From Sulfurimonas xiamenensis (GTDB lineage Bacteria > Campylobacterota > Campylobacteria > Campylobacterales > Sulfurimonadaceae), in the NCBI RefSeq assembly GCF_009258045.1, contig NZ_CP041166.1:434001-498000 (forward strand): a stretch of 64,000 nt of DNA, written 5' to 3'. A model generated the notes under the pieces. That model was given only the letters and a program-made list of their open reading frames with translations. It ran no database searches and had not been told where the DNA came from. A program made the translations under genes and the position numbers. Positions 38,495-47,537 of this stretch are shown piece after piece. The first letter of the stretch is position 1, and the number at the start of each line of letters is the position of its first letter.

Positions 38495-39505
38495 ATGAGA
38501 TACATAAATGATGATTTAAAAGATAAAACAATTTTAATAACTGGCGGTGCAGGCTTTATTGGTTCAAATTTGGCATTTTATTTTCAAAATAATCATCCAG
38601 AAGCAAATATAATTATTCTTGATAGTTTCAGAAGCGGCAAAACACTTTCCAACGGTAATCTTAAAAGTTTTGGACATTTTAAAAATTTGATAGGTTTTAG
38701 AGGTGAAGTAATCAGTGGTGATATTAATGACAAAGATTTGTTGCTTAATTTAGAATTAAATTATAAATTTGATTATATTTTTCACGAAGCTGCCATATCT
38801 GATACAACTGCACTTGAACAAGATTTAATGATAAAAACAAATGTAAATGCTTATAAAGATTTGTTGGAGATTGCCATAAAACATAATGCAAATATGATAT
38901 ACGCATCATCTGCAGCGACATATGGAAATGCACTCTCTCCTCAAATAGTTGGACGAGAATCGCCTCAAAATGTTTATGGTTTCTCTAAACTCTGCATGGA
39001 TAATTTAAGCAAAGAGTATATGAAAAAAAGTAATATCGCAATAGTAGGTCTTAGATATTTTAATGTTTACGGTCCAAGAGAGTATTTTAAAAATACAACC
39101 GCTTCTATGATTTTGCAGTTTGGACATCAAATATTAGCAGGTAAAAACCCACGACTTTTTGAAAATAGTGATAAAATACTTAGAGATTTTATATATATAG
39201 AAGATGTCATTCAAGCCAATATAAAAGCTATGCATCCAAAAGAGAGCGGAATTTATAATGTCGGAACAGGCAGAGCTAGAAGTTTTCAAGATATAGTAGA
39301 TATATTGCAAAAAGAGTTAGATACAACATTGAAATGTGAATATATAAAAAATCCTTTTATCGGAAGCTATCAGTTTCATACCGAAGCTGATATTTCATCA
39401 ACAAAAGAGAAACTTGGATATGAGCCTGGATTTGAAATGGAAGATGGAATTAAAGCGTATGTAGATGAAATTAAAAGAGTATATGCTCAAGAAGTTAAAA
39501 AATGA
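38495..39505 (+). CDS. hldD: ADP-L-glycero-D-manno-heptose 6-epimerase
   Basis: 336 aa from the ATG at 38495; ten extra codons upstream to 38465 lack a good start. SDR fold: NAD(P)-binding ILITGGAGFIGSNLA, catalytic SSAATYG and the YGFSK lysine box. It epimerises ADP-D,D-heptose to ADP-L,D-heptose for the LPS core. It overlaps hldE by 4 nt (ATGA). The family is long known as rfaD/hldD; the core motif order and neighbours make the assignment safe. Confidence 0.9.
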   Translation: MRYINDDLKDKTILITGGAGFIGSNLAFYFQNNHPEANIIILDSFRSGKTLSNGNLKSFGHFKNLIGFRGEVISGDINDKDLLLNLELNYKFDYIFHEAAISDTTALEQDLMIKTNVNAYKDLLEIAIKHNANMIYASSAATYGNALSPQIVGRESPQNVYGFSKLCMDNLSKEYMKKSNIAIVGLRYFNVYGPREYFKNTTASMILQFGHQILAGKNPRLFENSDKILRDFIYIEDVIQANIKAMHPKESGIYNVGTGRARSFQDIVDILQKELDTTLKCEYIKNPFIGSYQFHTEADISSTKEKLGYEPGFEMEDGIKAYVDEIKRVYAQEVKK

Positions 39506-40926
39506 AAATATTAAAAAATTTTACTCCAAAGATCTTGGTTTTTGGCGATTTGATGCTGGATCACTATCTATGGGGAAGTTGTGAGAGAATTTCACCGGAA
39601 GCTCCTGTTCAAGTTGTGGATGTAGCAAAAGAGACAACACTTTTAGGCGGTGCGGGAAATGTTATCAACAATCTGGTAACTTTAGGCGCAAAAGTATCTG
39701 TTGGCAGTGTGATAGGCGATGATGAAAATGGAAAAGAACTTCTAAATATGCTAAGAAGCATAGATGTTGATACTTCAAATATTTTTACTTTAAAAAATAG
39801 AAAAACATCAAAAAAAAGTCGTATAATTGCCAGTTCGCAACAAGTTTTGCGTTATGATAAAGAGAGTAAAGAGCAGATACTTGATGAAGAAGCGGATAAA
39901 ATTCTTAACTCTGTAAATAGCACAATCTGCAGTTATGACGCCGTAGTGCTGTCTGATTATGGAAAAGGGGTGCTTAGCGGCTATTTTTGTCAAAAGTTGA
40001 TAGAGCTTTGTAAAAAAAACAGTATCAAAGTTTTTGTTGATCCAAAAGGAAGCAATTACAGCAAATACAAAGGTGCATATCTTTTAACTCCTAATAAAAA
40101 AGAAGCCATGCTCGCTACCGGAGTAGATATAAAAGATAAAGAATCATTAAAAAAAGCACTTTTAAAACTAAAAGATATATGTGATTTGGATATATCTATG
40201 ATTACTCTCTCCGAAGATGGAATAGCTACTTATGATAATGAGCTAAAACTCTTCCCAACTGTTGCAAAAGAGGTTTTTGATGTAACCGGTGCAGGAGACA
40301 CTGTTATCGCTTCTATAGCCTTTGCTTTTAGTGCAAACAGAAGCATAAGCGAAGCTGCCGGCTTTGCAAATTTGGCTGCAGGAGTAGTTGTGGGCAAAAT
40401 TGGCTCTGCAACGGTCACTCTAGACGAGATAGAGGAGTATGAAGCAGCGTTGCATAAAAGTACTTCAGATGCTCATATAAAGAGTTTTGAAGAGATAAAA
40501 ATTGTAGTTGAAAGATATCGTAAAAACGGTAAAAAGGTTGTCTTTACAAACGGTTGTTTTGATATTTTGCATGTAGGGCATGTAAAGTATCTGCAAGAGG
40601 CAAAAAGTTTCGGAGATATTTTGATAGTCGGGTTAAACTCTGATGCATCAGTTTCTCGTTTAAAAGGTCCTACAAGACCTGTAAATATTGCACAAGACAG
40701 GGCTTATCTGCTTGCCGCACTTGAAGCGGTTGACTTTGTAGTTCCTTTTGAGGATGATACACCTTATGAACTTATAAAAATGATACAGCCTGACACGCTT
40801 GTTAAAGGTGGTGACTATAAAGGCAAAGATGTTGTCGGTACTGAGTTTGCTAACGAACTCAAACTAGTTGATTTTGTTGAAGGTAAAAGTACGACAAAAA
40901 CAATTAAAAAAATACAAGGAGAGTAA
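39502..40926 (+). CDS. hldE: Bifunctional heptose 7-phosphate kinase / heptose 1-phosphate adenylyltransferase
   Basis: 474 aa. The N-terminal ribokinase-type domain (about 1-315) has GGAGNVINN and the anion-hole DVTGAGDTV. The C-terminal nucleotidyltransferase domain (about 340-474) has TNGCFDILHVGHVKYL and KGGDYKGKDVVG. It phosphorylates heptose 7-phosphate and later adenylylates the 1-phosphate to give ADP-heptose. With gmhA, gmhB and hldD the full pathway is present in this window. Confidence 0.95.
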   Translation: MKILKNFTPKILVFGDLMLDHYLWGSCERISPEAPVQVVDVAKETTLLGGAGNVINNLVTLGAKVSVGSVIGDDENGKELLNMLRSIDVDTSNIFTLKNRKTSKKSRIIASSQQVLRYDKESKEQILDEEADKILNSVNSTICSYDAVVLSDYGKGVLSGYFCQKLIELCKKNSIKVFVDPKGSNYSKYKGAYLLTPNKKEAMLATGVDIKDKESLKKALLKLKDICDLDISMITLSEDGIATYDNELKLFPTVAKEVFDVTGAGDTVIASIAFAFSANRSISEAAGFANLAAGVVVGKIGSATVTLDEIEEYEAALHKSTSDAHIKSFEEIKIVVERYRKNGKKVVFTNGCFDILHVGHVKYLQEAKSFGDILIVGLNSDASVSRLKGPTRPVNIAQDRAYLLAALEAVDFVVPFEDDTPYELIKMIQPDTLVKGGDYKGKDVVGTEFANELKLVDFVEGKSTTKTIKKIQGE

Positions 40927-41499
40927 ATGTTACGAAAAATATCTTTAATAGCACTAAGTGCAGCATCTGTTTTTGCAATGCATAGCGCTGAGCTAAATAT
41001 AAATAATTCTGATCTAGAGGTTGGAGTGAGGCTTGATGCAGGACAGTTCAATGAAAGCGTTGAACCTCATACAATTTTTATAGGTGCAAAATATATTAAT
41101 GCTGATGAGAGACATAGCGATGTTAGACGCATAAAAGATTACCAAGAGGTAAATTTTTTAATGCAAAAAAATGTCAATGCTGATTTTAGATTAGGATTGG
41201 GCGTTAAGCTAAATCATACTGAAGATTTTGTCTCTATACCATTAGGGCTTGAAGCTCAATATAAGCTCCCTATAAATACAGCAATGCCGCTTTATATCGG
41301 TGCTGCTATATATTGTGCGCCTGAGGTTCTTTCTATGGATAAAGCCGATGGATTTTTAGAGTACCGCGCAAATGCAGATCTGCAGGTTATAGAAAACGGC
41401 TACATTACAGTTGGATATAGACATATGGATACCAACTATAAAAGAGGAGATGTAGAGTATAATGACTCTGTTTATATTGGTATGAAGTTCGAGTTTTAA
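40927..41499 (+). CDS. YfaZ-like outer membrane beta-barrel protein
   Basis: 190 aa. A signal peptide of about 19 residues (LIALSAASVFAMHSA) precedes a series of amphipathic beta strands and a C-terminal phenylalanine (GMKFEF), the outer-membrane insertion signal. The layout fits the YfaZ family of small outer membrane proteins. It starts directly at the hldE stop (GGAGAGTAAATG), so it is in the heptose operon. It is convergent with waaF and overlaps it by 4 nt. Confidence 0.75.
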   Translation: MLRKISLIALSAASVFAMHSAELNINNSDLEVGVRLDAGQFNESVEPHTIFIGAKYINADERHSDVRRIKDYQEVNFLMQKNVNADFRLGLGVKLNHTEDFVSIPLGLEAQYKLPINTAMPLYIGAAIYCAPEVLSMDKADGFLEYRANADLQVIENGYITVGYRHMDTNYKRGDVEYNDSVYIGMKFEF

Positions 41500-42470
41500 A
41501 TATCTAACTTTTTTGCAGCTTCTATAACTTCAGATGCCATTATGCTCTTCATGCATTCATGGTGTCCAAGCGGGCACTCTCTTCTCATGCAGGGTGCGCA
41601 CTCCATATCGTGTCTTACTATTTTGCTTTTTTTATTCATCCATTGTGATGTTTCTGTATGTTTTGTAGGTCCGAAAATGGCAACAGTTGGAACTTGATAT
41701 GCGGCTGCGACATGCATAGGTCCACTGTCATTTGTCACAAACAAAGAACATCCGCCTATAAATTCACAAAGCTCTTTTATACTTGTTTTTCCTGCTAAGT
41801 TTGTATAATTTGAAACACCTGAGGATTTGAGATAAGACTCTATCTCATCTGCCATCTCCACCTCATTTGGTCCGCCAAAAATTATGATTTCGTACTTATC
41901 GCTGAACTCTCTTGCAACTTCGGCAAACCTCTCTGGATACCATCTTTTTGCACTTCCATATGTTGCACCGGCATTGATTCCCATTGTGGGTTTTTCAAAT
42001 CTTTTTGAAGGAATATAGAGTTTAAGCTTTGGAGTATTTTTGTCCCATGCATCCGTGTTTATCATGGCTAGTTGGGCATATTGTCTGCAGAGGTGCTGAT
42101 TTGTTTTTATGGTCGGAGTGTGTGAGAGCAAAAACATAGAGTGCCATGATTTTTTTGCTATGCAAAGTACACTGCCTGTGAGTTTAAGAAGCAAAGATGC
42201 GTGAATCTGGTTTCTAAAAGAGATTGCCATATGAAAGCTGCCCAACTCTTTTGCAAGTTCATATGTTGCTTTCATTCTGTTTGGAGCTTTTTTTGTTTCA
42301 TCTACAACTGCTTTTTCGCATTTGGGATGATACTTTAATGCTTCAATGGATACGAAGCTGCCAACAAAAGTGAATCGTGCTTGTGGATAATATAGAGCTA
42401 AAAGTTCTATTGCAGGAGTTGCCATAACGGCGTCTCCTAACCAATTTGGTAAAATTATCAGTATTTTCAT
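41496..42470 (-). CDS. waaF: ADP-heptose:LPS heptosyltransferase II
   Basis: 324 aa, GT9 family. It begins ILIILPNWLGDAVMATPA, typical of WaaF, has FVTNDSGPMHVAAA and GPTKHTETSQW, and the cysteine-rich CAPCMRRECPLGHHEC near the end. It adds the second heptose of the inner core on the cytoplasmic face. The gene is last in the minus-strand LPS cluster, while the ADP-heptose synthesis genes face it from the plus strand. Confidence 0.93.
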   Translation of the reverse strand: MKILIILPNWLGDAVMATPAIELLALYYPQARFTFVGSFVSIEALKYHPKCEKAVVDETKKAPNRMKATYELAKELGSFHMAISFRNQIHASLLLKLTGSVLCIAKKSWHSMFLLSHTPTIKTNQHLCRQYAQLAMINTDAWDKNTPKLKLYIPSKRFEKPTMGINAGATYGSAKRWYPERFAEVAREFSDKYEIIIFGGPNEVEMADEIESYLKSSGVSNYTNLAGKTSIKELCEFIGGCSLFVTNDSGPMHVAAAYQVPTVAIFGPTKHTETSQWMNKKSKIVRHDMECAPCMRRECPLGHHECMKSIMASEVIEAAKKLDI

Positions 42471-42478
42471 GGATGTAA

Positions 42479-43738
42479 TTATAGCGCGTCTTTTATGTAA
42501 ATATAGAGTGGTGATGAACCAATGCTAAGTATTTCATCTCTTAGCGGTTCTCCTTCGTGAGTATATACTGTAAAAAACTCTTCATTTTTTAAAGTTGTCG
42601 GCTTTAGTGACCAGTGGATTTGAAGAAGTTTGTTATCAACTAGACATTGAAGGATATAGTAGTCTCGTTTTATATCAAGTCTTAAAAACTGTGCATTTTT
42701 GAGATTTTGAACCATAAACTTGTATGTTTTAAAAGCAGAGCGTTTTTTAATGCCTTCCCTATTATCTACAAGCCCATATCCGGGAGCAATCAGTTGATGC
42801 CATGAGACGGAGTCGACCTGTTGTGAGGCAAAAGCAAGCAGATAGTAGCGCAGCATATAGTCTGCATACAAATTTTCACTCACACACTCATATTCGCTTG
42901 TGGGAGCATATGGAGCCGTGCCGCTAAGGGGCCAGTTTGTCTCGGTGATATGAAGCTTATGTTCACTTTTTGGACTCAGCCAGACCATTGTGCTAAGAAG
43001 CGAGATTTTATCCTGAAGAGTAAATCCCATCTGCATATTTTCAGGTGCACCGCGTCTATCTACATATAAAAGAGAAGAGACGCCGTCAAAGCGGTATTTG
43101 CAGAGATTAAAAAGCGTATGAGCTGTAAAATGATATTCAAAATCTATGACTCCGCTTCCAATGAGTTTGATGTTTGGAAATTTTGAGGTTTTCAGATCAT
43201 ACGCTGTTTTATAAAAAAGATTATACTCATCTACACTAAAAAACCCCCATTTTGCTCTGTTTATGGTTGAACCGATTTCAAAGATATCTACATATTGATT
43301 AAAAGTGGTAAAGATTCTCTCCAAATCTCTTTGTAAAAGTGTTAAATCTTCTACATGTTCTCTGTCTTGGAGGATTTTAAGCGTTATTTTTTTATCTCTG
43401 TTTTTGAGTATAAAATCTTTTAAAAGTGGAACTTTTTCCATCTCCCAGAGTTTTAGGCGCAGCAGAATTCTCTCTACTTCCAACTCCTCTATCATCTCCA
43501 GAGTCTCTTTTGGATTTCGTTCAAAATCAACACCTATACAAAAGAAGGTTTTTGAGTCTATCTTTTTTCTTTTGACAAAGGGCGTGAGAATAAGTGATAC
43601 AGGCAGCACAAAAATAGAGATAAAAAGAGTTTTTAAAAGTGAGCCGATCTGGCTTTTTCGCATCTTTTTTTTGTAGTTTTTGTCTTTAAGCGGATATGGT
43701 TGATCGGAATAGTTATCCCAAATATACGGTTTTTTCAT
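42479..43738 (-). CDS. Membrane-anchored glycoside-hydrolase-like protein of unknown specificity
   Basis: 419 aa. A hydrophobic anchor (about 33-52) follows a basic N-terminus. The rest looks like a TIM-barrel glycosidase: FCIGVDFERNP, IFEIGSTINRAKWGFFS, then ITETNWPLSG with an acidic residue at a position typical of retaining hydrolases, and VDSVSWHQLIAPGYGLVD. I cannot name the family. It lies 8 nt upstream of waaF in the same operon, so a role in trimming or modifying surface polysaccharide is inferred. Confidence 0.6.
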   Translation of the reverse strand: MKKPYIWDNYSDQPYPLKDKNYKKKMRKSQIGSLLKTLFISIFVLPVSLILTPFVKRKKIDSKTFFCIGVDFERNPKETLEMIEELEVERILLRLKLWEMEKVPLLKDFILKNRDKKITLKILQDREHVEDLTLLQRDLERIFTTFNQYVDIFEIGSTINRAKWGFFSVDEYNLFYKTAYDLKTSKFPNIKLIGSGVIDFEYHFTAHTLFNLCKYRFDGVSSLLYVDRRGAPENMQMGFTLQDKISLLSTMVWLSPKSEHKLHITETNWPLSGTAPYAPTSEYECVSENLYADYMLRYYLLAFASQQVDSVSWHQLIAPGYGLVDNREGIKKRSAFKTYKFMVQNLKNAQFLRLDIKRDYYILQCLVDNKLLQIHWSLKPTTLKNEEFFTVYTHEGEPLRDEILSIGSSPLYIYIKDAL

Positions 43739-43846
43739 AAGACGGATTATAACCTTTTTAATATAAAATATTATCTAATTTATTGGGGACATTTTGGCAT
43801 TTTACTTTTAAATATTACAGATTTACAAAAGAATTGGTGGCATAAA

Positions 43847-44884
43847 TTATTTTATTTGCTCATAAAGTTTCACATATGCCTGAGCCATATTTTTAGCTGA
43901 ATATATTTGAACTGTTTTCTTTGCGTTTGACACTAAAAAATCCATTTTTTCTTTATCTGTATAAAGAGTTATGATAAGTTTTTCAAGCTCGCCCGGATTG
44001 TTTATATCAAAAAGCAGACCGTTCTCTTTATCTTCTATTATATCTGGAATGCCTCCTGCGCGGCTTGCGATAATAGGCGCTCCGATATTCATAACATCAA
44101 GAAGAGTAGATCCGAGTCCCTCATTTCTCGATGGAAAAACAAACATATCAAAGCTTTTTATATAATCGTTTACATTGTTTACAAAACCCTCAAAAGTGAT
44201 ATTTGTAAGCTCTTTTGCCATCTCTTTAAAGCGCTCTTCATCGCATCCGCCGCCAACAAGTAAAAAGTGAATATTTGGGTGTGATGTCTGCAGTTTTTTT
44301 GCTATGTCGATAATGATTGACTGTCCTTTGTGTTTGTCGTCAAGTGCACCTACATGACCTATGAGAAATTTTTTATCAAATCTTGTTTTTATAATGGAGA
44401 CATTTTCGTTATTGATTTTTATATCGCTAAATGCACTTGGAATGATCTTTGTAGTTGCTTTTGGAGCAACTCTCAATATCTCTTTTTCAATTGCCTTTGA
44501 GAGTGCGACAGATGTTTTTGCATTTGTGTACATTAGCGTGTTTAAAAAATTTGTTTTCAGGGCATTGTCAACTCTTCGTGTTACGATATATGGAGTTTTT
44601 TTCAATATATTTGCAAAATAAGCAAACTGAAGTGCTTTTGTCTCATGTGCATGTATGATGGAGTTGTTTTTTATTTTATTAAGGTGTAATATATATGGCT
44701 TGGATATCTCAATAATCTCTAAATTTTTTATATCTCTGCATCTTTTTGTAAGTTCAGAGTTTTTTCTAACTAAAAGTTTTTGTTTGTAACCATGAAGAGA
44801 GAGCTGCTCTATAAGAAGCTGTGTTTGTCTCTCCCCGCCGCGAAAACCTTTTGCAAAATTTGCATGAGTGATTATTTTTTGCAA
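43847..44884 (-). CDS. Glycosyltransferase family 4
   Basis: 345 aa GT-B fold. N-terminal FRGGERQTQLL and the nucleotide-sugar part FVFPSRNEGLGSTLLDVMNIGAP with GGIPDIIEDKENG are typical of GT4. It probably adds a core sugar. It overlaps the upstream GT2 gene by 13 nt. The 107 nt after it (43739-43846) contain no gene. Confidence 0.85.
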   Translation of the reverse strand: MQKIITHANFAKGFRGGERQTQLLIEQLSLHGYKQKLLVRKNSELTKRCRDIKNLEIIEISKPYILHLNKIKNNSIIHAHETKALQFAYFANILKKTPYIVTRRVDNALKTNFLNTLMYTNAKTSVALSKAIEKEILRVAPKATTKIIPSAFSDIKINNENVSIIKTRFDKKFLIGHVGALDDKHKGQSIIIDIAKKLQTSHPNIHFLLVGGGCDEERFKEMAKELTNITFEGFVNNVNDYIKSFDMFVFPSRNEGLGSTLLDVMNIGAPIIASRAGGIPDIIEDKENGLLFDINNPGELEKLIITLYTDKEKMDFLVSNAKKTVQIYSAKNMAQAYVKLYEQIK

Positions 44885-45618
44885 TTTATATACCTTTTTG
44901 TGTATCTAAAAAATTTACTATAAGCGTTGGTTGAAGCGATGAAAAATCCTCTCCAGCCGTCTAAAATACCGAGTTGCAAGAAATATGTTTTAAAAAATGC
45001 CCATTTTGCTTTAAGTAGTACTGTTAAAAAGCAACAAGTTTTTTTATTTTTTGATGCTAGGTCTGAATATGATGCTATTTTATATAGAAATGAATTTATA
45101 TCTTGCACAGCATTGTGTTTAAAACTGCTTTTGAGTTTGGTTTTTTTTGTCTCATTTTTGAGTTCCACAAATTCATGAACTATATTTTGGTTGAAATTGT
45201 GGTAGGTTTTATTGTAGATTCTTGTTAGGTAGTCACTTCCCCATCCGCTGTGTTTCACTTCTTTTCCTAAAAAGTAGTTGTCCCGCTTGAGTATAAAAAC
45301 TTCTTTCGCATTATCTAGCTTAAGATGTTTTAGTTCTTCAATCAAGGATGTTGATACAGTTTCATCCGCATCTAATGAAAGAATCCATTCATTTTTTGCA
45401 AAAGTTGCAGCTCTGTTTTTTGTTGGACCAAAGCCTGAAAATTTACCTTGAATTAGATTTATATTTGAGTATTTTTTTGCGATTTCAATAGTGCTGTCCG
45501 TTGAGCCGTTATCGTATAAAACCACATCTTCAAAAGATTTTAGAGATTCTAAGGTAGGCTCTATTGTTGCGGCTGCATTTTTTACAATAATAACGCATGA
45601 TATTGTTTTAATCAACAA
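44872..45618 (-). CDS. Glycosyltransferase family 2, LPS-core WaaE-like
   Basis: 248 aa GT-A fold. ISCVIIVKNAAATIEPTLES and VLYDNGSTDSTIEIAKKY are the nucleotide-binding start, SLDADETVS is the metal-binding DxD, and HNFNQNIVHEFVEL follows. The pattern resembles the WaaE/KdtX family that adds glucose to the inner core. It overlaps the kinase gene by 11 nt and the next GT4 gene by 13 nt. Confidence 0.85.
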   Translation of the reverse strand: MLIKTISCVIIVKNAAATIEPTLESLKSFEDVVLYDNGSTDSTIEIAKKYSNINLIQGKFSGFGPTKNRAATFAKNEWILSLDADETVSTSLIEELKHLKLDNAKEVFILKRDNYFLGKEVKHSGWGSDYLTRIYNKTYHNFNQNIVHEFVELKNETKKTKLKSSFKHNAVQDINSFLYKIASYSDLASKNKKTCCFLTVLLKAKWAFFKTYFLQLGILDGWRGFFIASTNAYSKFFRYTKRYINCKK

Positions 45619-46342
45619 CTTTTACACCTCTTACTCTTTTTTTCATATTTTTTTTATCTTTATGTGCTTGAGAATATTTTAGTGCAGTTGTAATGCAGCT
45701 ATTTGCATCATTTTTGACAAGTTTTGCATACTCTTTGATTATTATTGCCAAGTCATCATTTTTTGCCCACAGCATTGAGAAATTTTTAAGTCTGCTGTTT
45801 AGATCTAGGGTTTTAAACTGCATCCTGTTTATGTCTACTATTTTAAATATATAGCCGCCGTTCTCTTTTTTTATAAGAATATTTCCCGGAGAGAAATCAA
45901 GATGTAAAATGCCATTTTCGTGGAGCCTGAAAGTAAACGCTGCAAATTCTTTAAAGATAAACTCTCTTTCTTGAAAATTGCTGTCTTTTAGAACCTCTCT
46001 AATGGTAAAATCATATTTGAAATTTTCGCTTACAAAATAGCTCTCACTAAGCAGACCAAATCTGTAAAACTCTATATATCCGATAGGTTTAGGCACAAAA
46101 TCTACTATTTTCAGACTGTTTTGATATGATTTTTTCGCTTTAGAGTCTCTAAAAAATGTATAAACAATTTTATTGATAATATTTGGAATCTTAAAAGATT
46201 TGACAACCAAACTCTCACCGTTAAAGTCAATGATTTTTATCTCGTTTCTTGCTTTATGGATTGAGCTGCTTGCGCTGTCAAAATGGCTTTTTATGTTTTT
46301 TAAAAACTCTATATATTTACTTTGAATCGATTCAAACTTCAT
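45608..46342 (-). CDS. LPS-core kinase-like protein (WaaP/KdkA/RfaY type)
   Basis: 244 aa with a protein-kinase-like fold. The N-lobe lysine is in LVVKSFKIPN, the catalytic loop is HLDFSPGNILI and the metal-binding site is KIVDINRMQ. Such kinases phosphorylate heptose or Kdo of the LPS core. The substrate sugar cannot be told from sequence. It overlaps waaL by 11 nt and the GT2 gene by 11 nt. Confidence 0.8.
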   Translation of the reverse strand: MKFESIQSKYIEFLKNIKSHFDSASSSIHKARNEIKIIDFNGESLVVKSFKIPNIINKIVYTFFRDSKAKKSYQNSLKIVDFVPKPIGYIEFYRFGLLSESYFVSENFKYDFTIREVLKDSNFQEREFIFKEFAAFTFRLHENGILHLDFSPGNILIKKENGGYIFKIVDINRMQFKTLDLNSRLKNFSMLWAKNDDLAIIIKEYAKLVKNDANSCITTALKYSQAHKDKKNMKKRVRGVKVVD

Positions 46343-47537
46343 TTTCTATCCTGTTTTGTGCTATAAAGATTCCGCTAAAGAGCGCAAGAAGTGCGGCTGA
46401 AAACTGTTCATGAAACATATTTTCTACTAAACTTGAAACAGAGTAGACGCTTACAAAGATAACCATTAAAGTGAAATAGTATCTATCTTGAATCTTTAGT
46501 TTTAAGAGATTGTAAAAAATCATAAGATATAAAAACAGTCCTATGATTCCAAGATGAACTGCAGTTTGTACATAAAAATTGTGATAGCTTGGCAGATGTT
46601 TGATGCAATCTTTATTTGGGTAAGACTCTTCTACTATTTTTACAAAATCATTCATATCTTTTACAACACCGGTACCAATGATAGGATTTTCTAAAAAAAT
46701 CTCTCCGCCTATTATCCATAAACCCAGTCTCGCGCCAAAAGAGGTACAAAATGATCCTTGGGATATTTTGTGTATCTCATTTATTGATGTGTCAAATCTT
46801 GTTTTAAAAACAGGACTTACATGATAAGCTGTATAAAAAATAGACAGAACTAATGCGAACATGCTTAAAAGAGCAATTATTTTATTTTTTACATTTAAAA
46901 AACCAACTACAAAAATAGAGACTGCAAATGCGGCTTGACCGGTTCTTCCGCCATTTAAAAACAGGTTTGATGTAATAATTAAAAAATAGAGAAAATAAAT
47001 TACTTTCCATTTCATTTTATTTTCATAAAAAAATCTGTTTAAAAGCAAAAGTGACGCAAATGCCAAAAACATAGAGTATTGAAGATGATTCATAAAGGGA
47101 GTGGGATCGTTAGGGCTTACATTTTTCCACTGAATGAGTTCAAAAAATATGCTGTATGAGAGTATTTCACTTATAAATAAACCTGTTAAAAATGCGGAAA
47201 TTCCGTATTCAACAAACCTTTTTTGGATTGTTGTGGCAATAACTAAAACAACTAAAAAATACCAATATTTTCTAACATACTCCAAGCCGCTGATTACATC
47301 GTTTGACCAAAAAAGCGAGAGTAAGCTAAAGCCGATAAAAGCAAGAAAATATAAGATAACTTTGTTTGATTTTATAAACTCTATTTTACTTTTAAAGTCT
47401 TTTGTAAAAAGCCATAGAATAAATAGCGATATTGTTAATATAGATATTCCAGCTCTAGAAATCGGCAATAAAAATGCATACAAAACAAAGAGATAATTAA
47501 TATATTCATTTAATGTAATATTTTTTAATTTATTCAT
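46332..47537 (-). CDS. waaL: O-antigen ligase family membrane protein
   Basis: 401 aa with about ten to twelve transmembrane segments and a large periplasmic loop that holds GARLGLWIIGGEIFLENPIIGTG and PSYHNFYVQTAVHLG. These blocks are typical of the Wzy/WaaL (O-antigen ligase) family, with the catalytic histidine in the H-N-x-Y motif. It would join polymer from undecaprenyl diphosphate to lipid A-core, or polymerise it. The choice between ligase and polymerase is not certain. It overlaps the neighbouring GT gene by 4 nt. Confidence 0.8.
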   Translation of the reverse strand: MNKLKNITLNEYINYLFVLYAFLLPISRAGISILTISLFILWLFTKDFKSKIEFIKSNKVILYFLAFIGFSLLSLFWSNDVISGLEYVRKYWYFLVVLVIATTIQKRFVEYGISAFLTGLFISEILSYSIFFELIQWKNVSPNDPTPFMNHLQYSMFLAFASLLLLNRFFYENKMKWKVIYFLYFLIITSNLFLNGGRTGQAAFAVSIFVVGFLNVKNKIIALLSMFALVLSIFYTAYHVSPVFKTRFDTSINEIHKISQGSFCTSFGARLGLWIIGGEIFLENPIIGTGVVKDMNDFVKIVEESYPNKDCIKHLPSYHNFYVQTAVHLGIIGLFLYLMIFYNLLKLKIQDRYYFTLMVIFVSVYSVSSLVENMFHEQFSAALLALFSGIFIAQNRIENEV

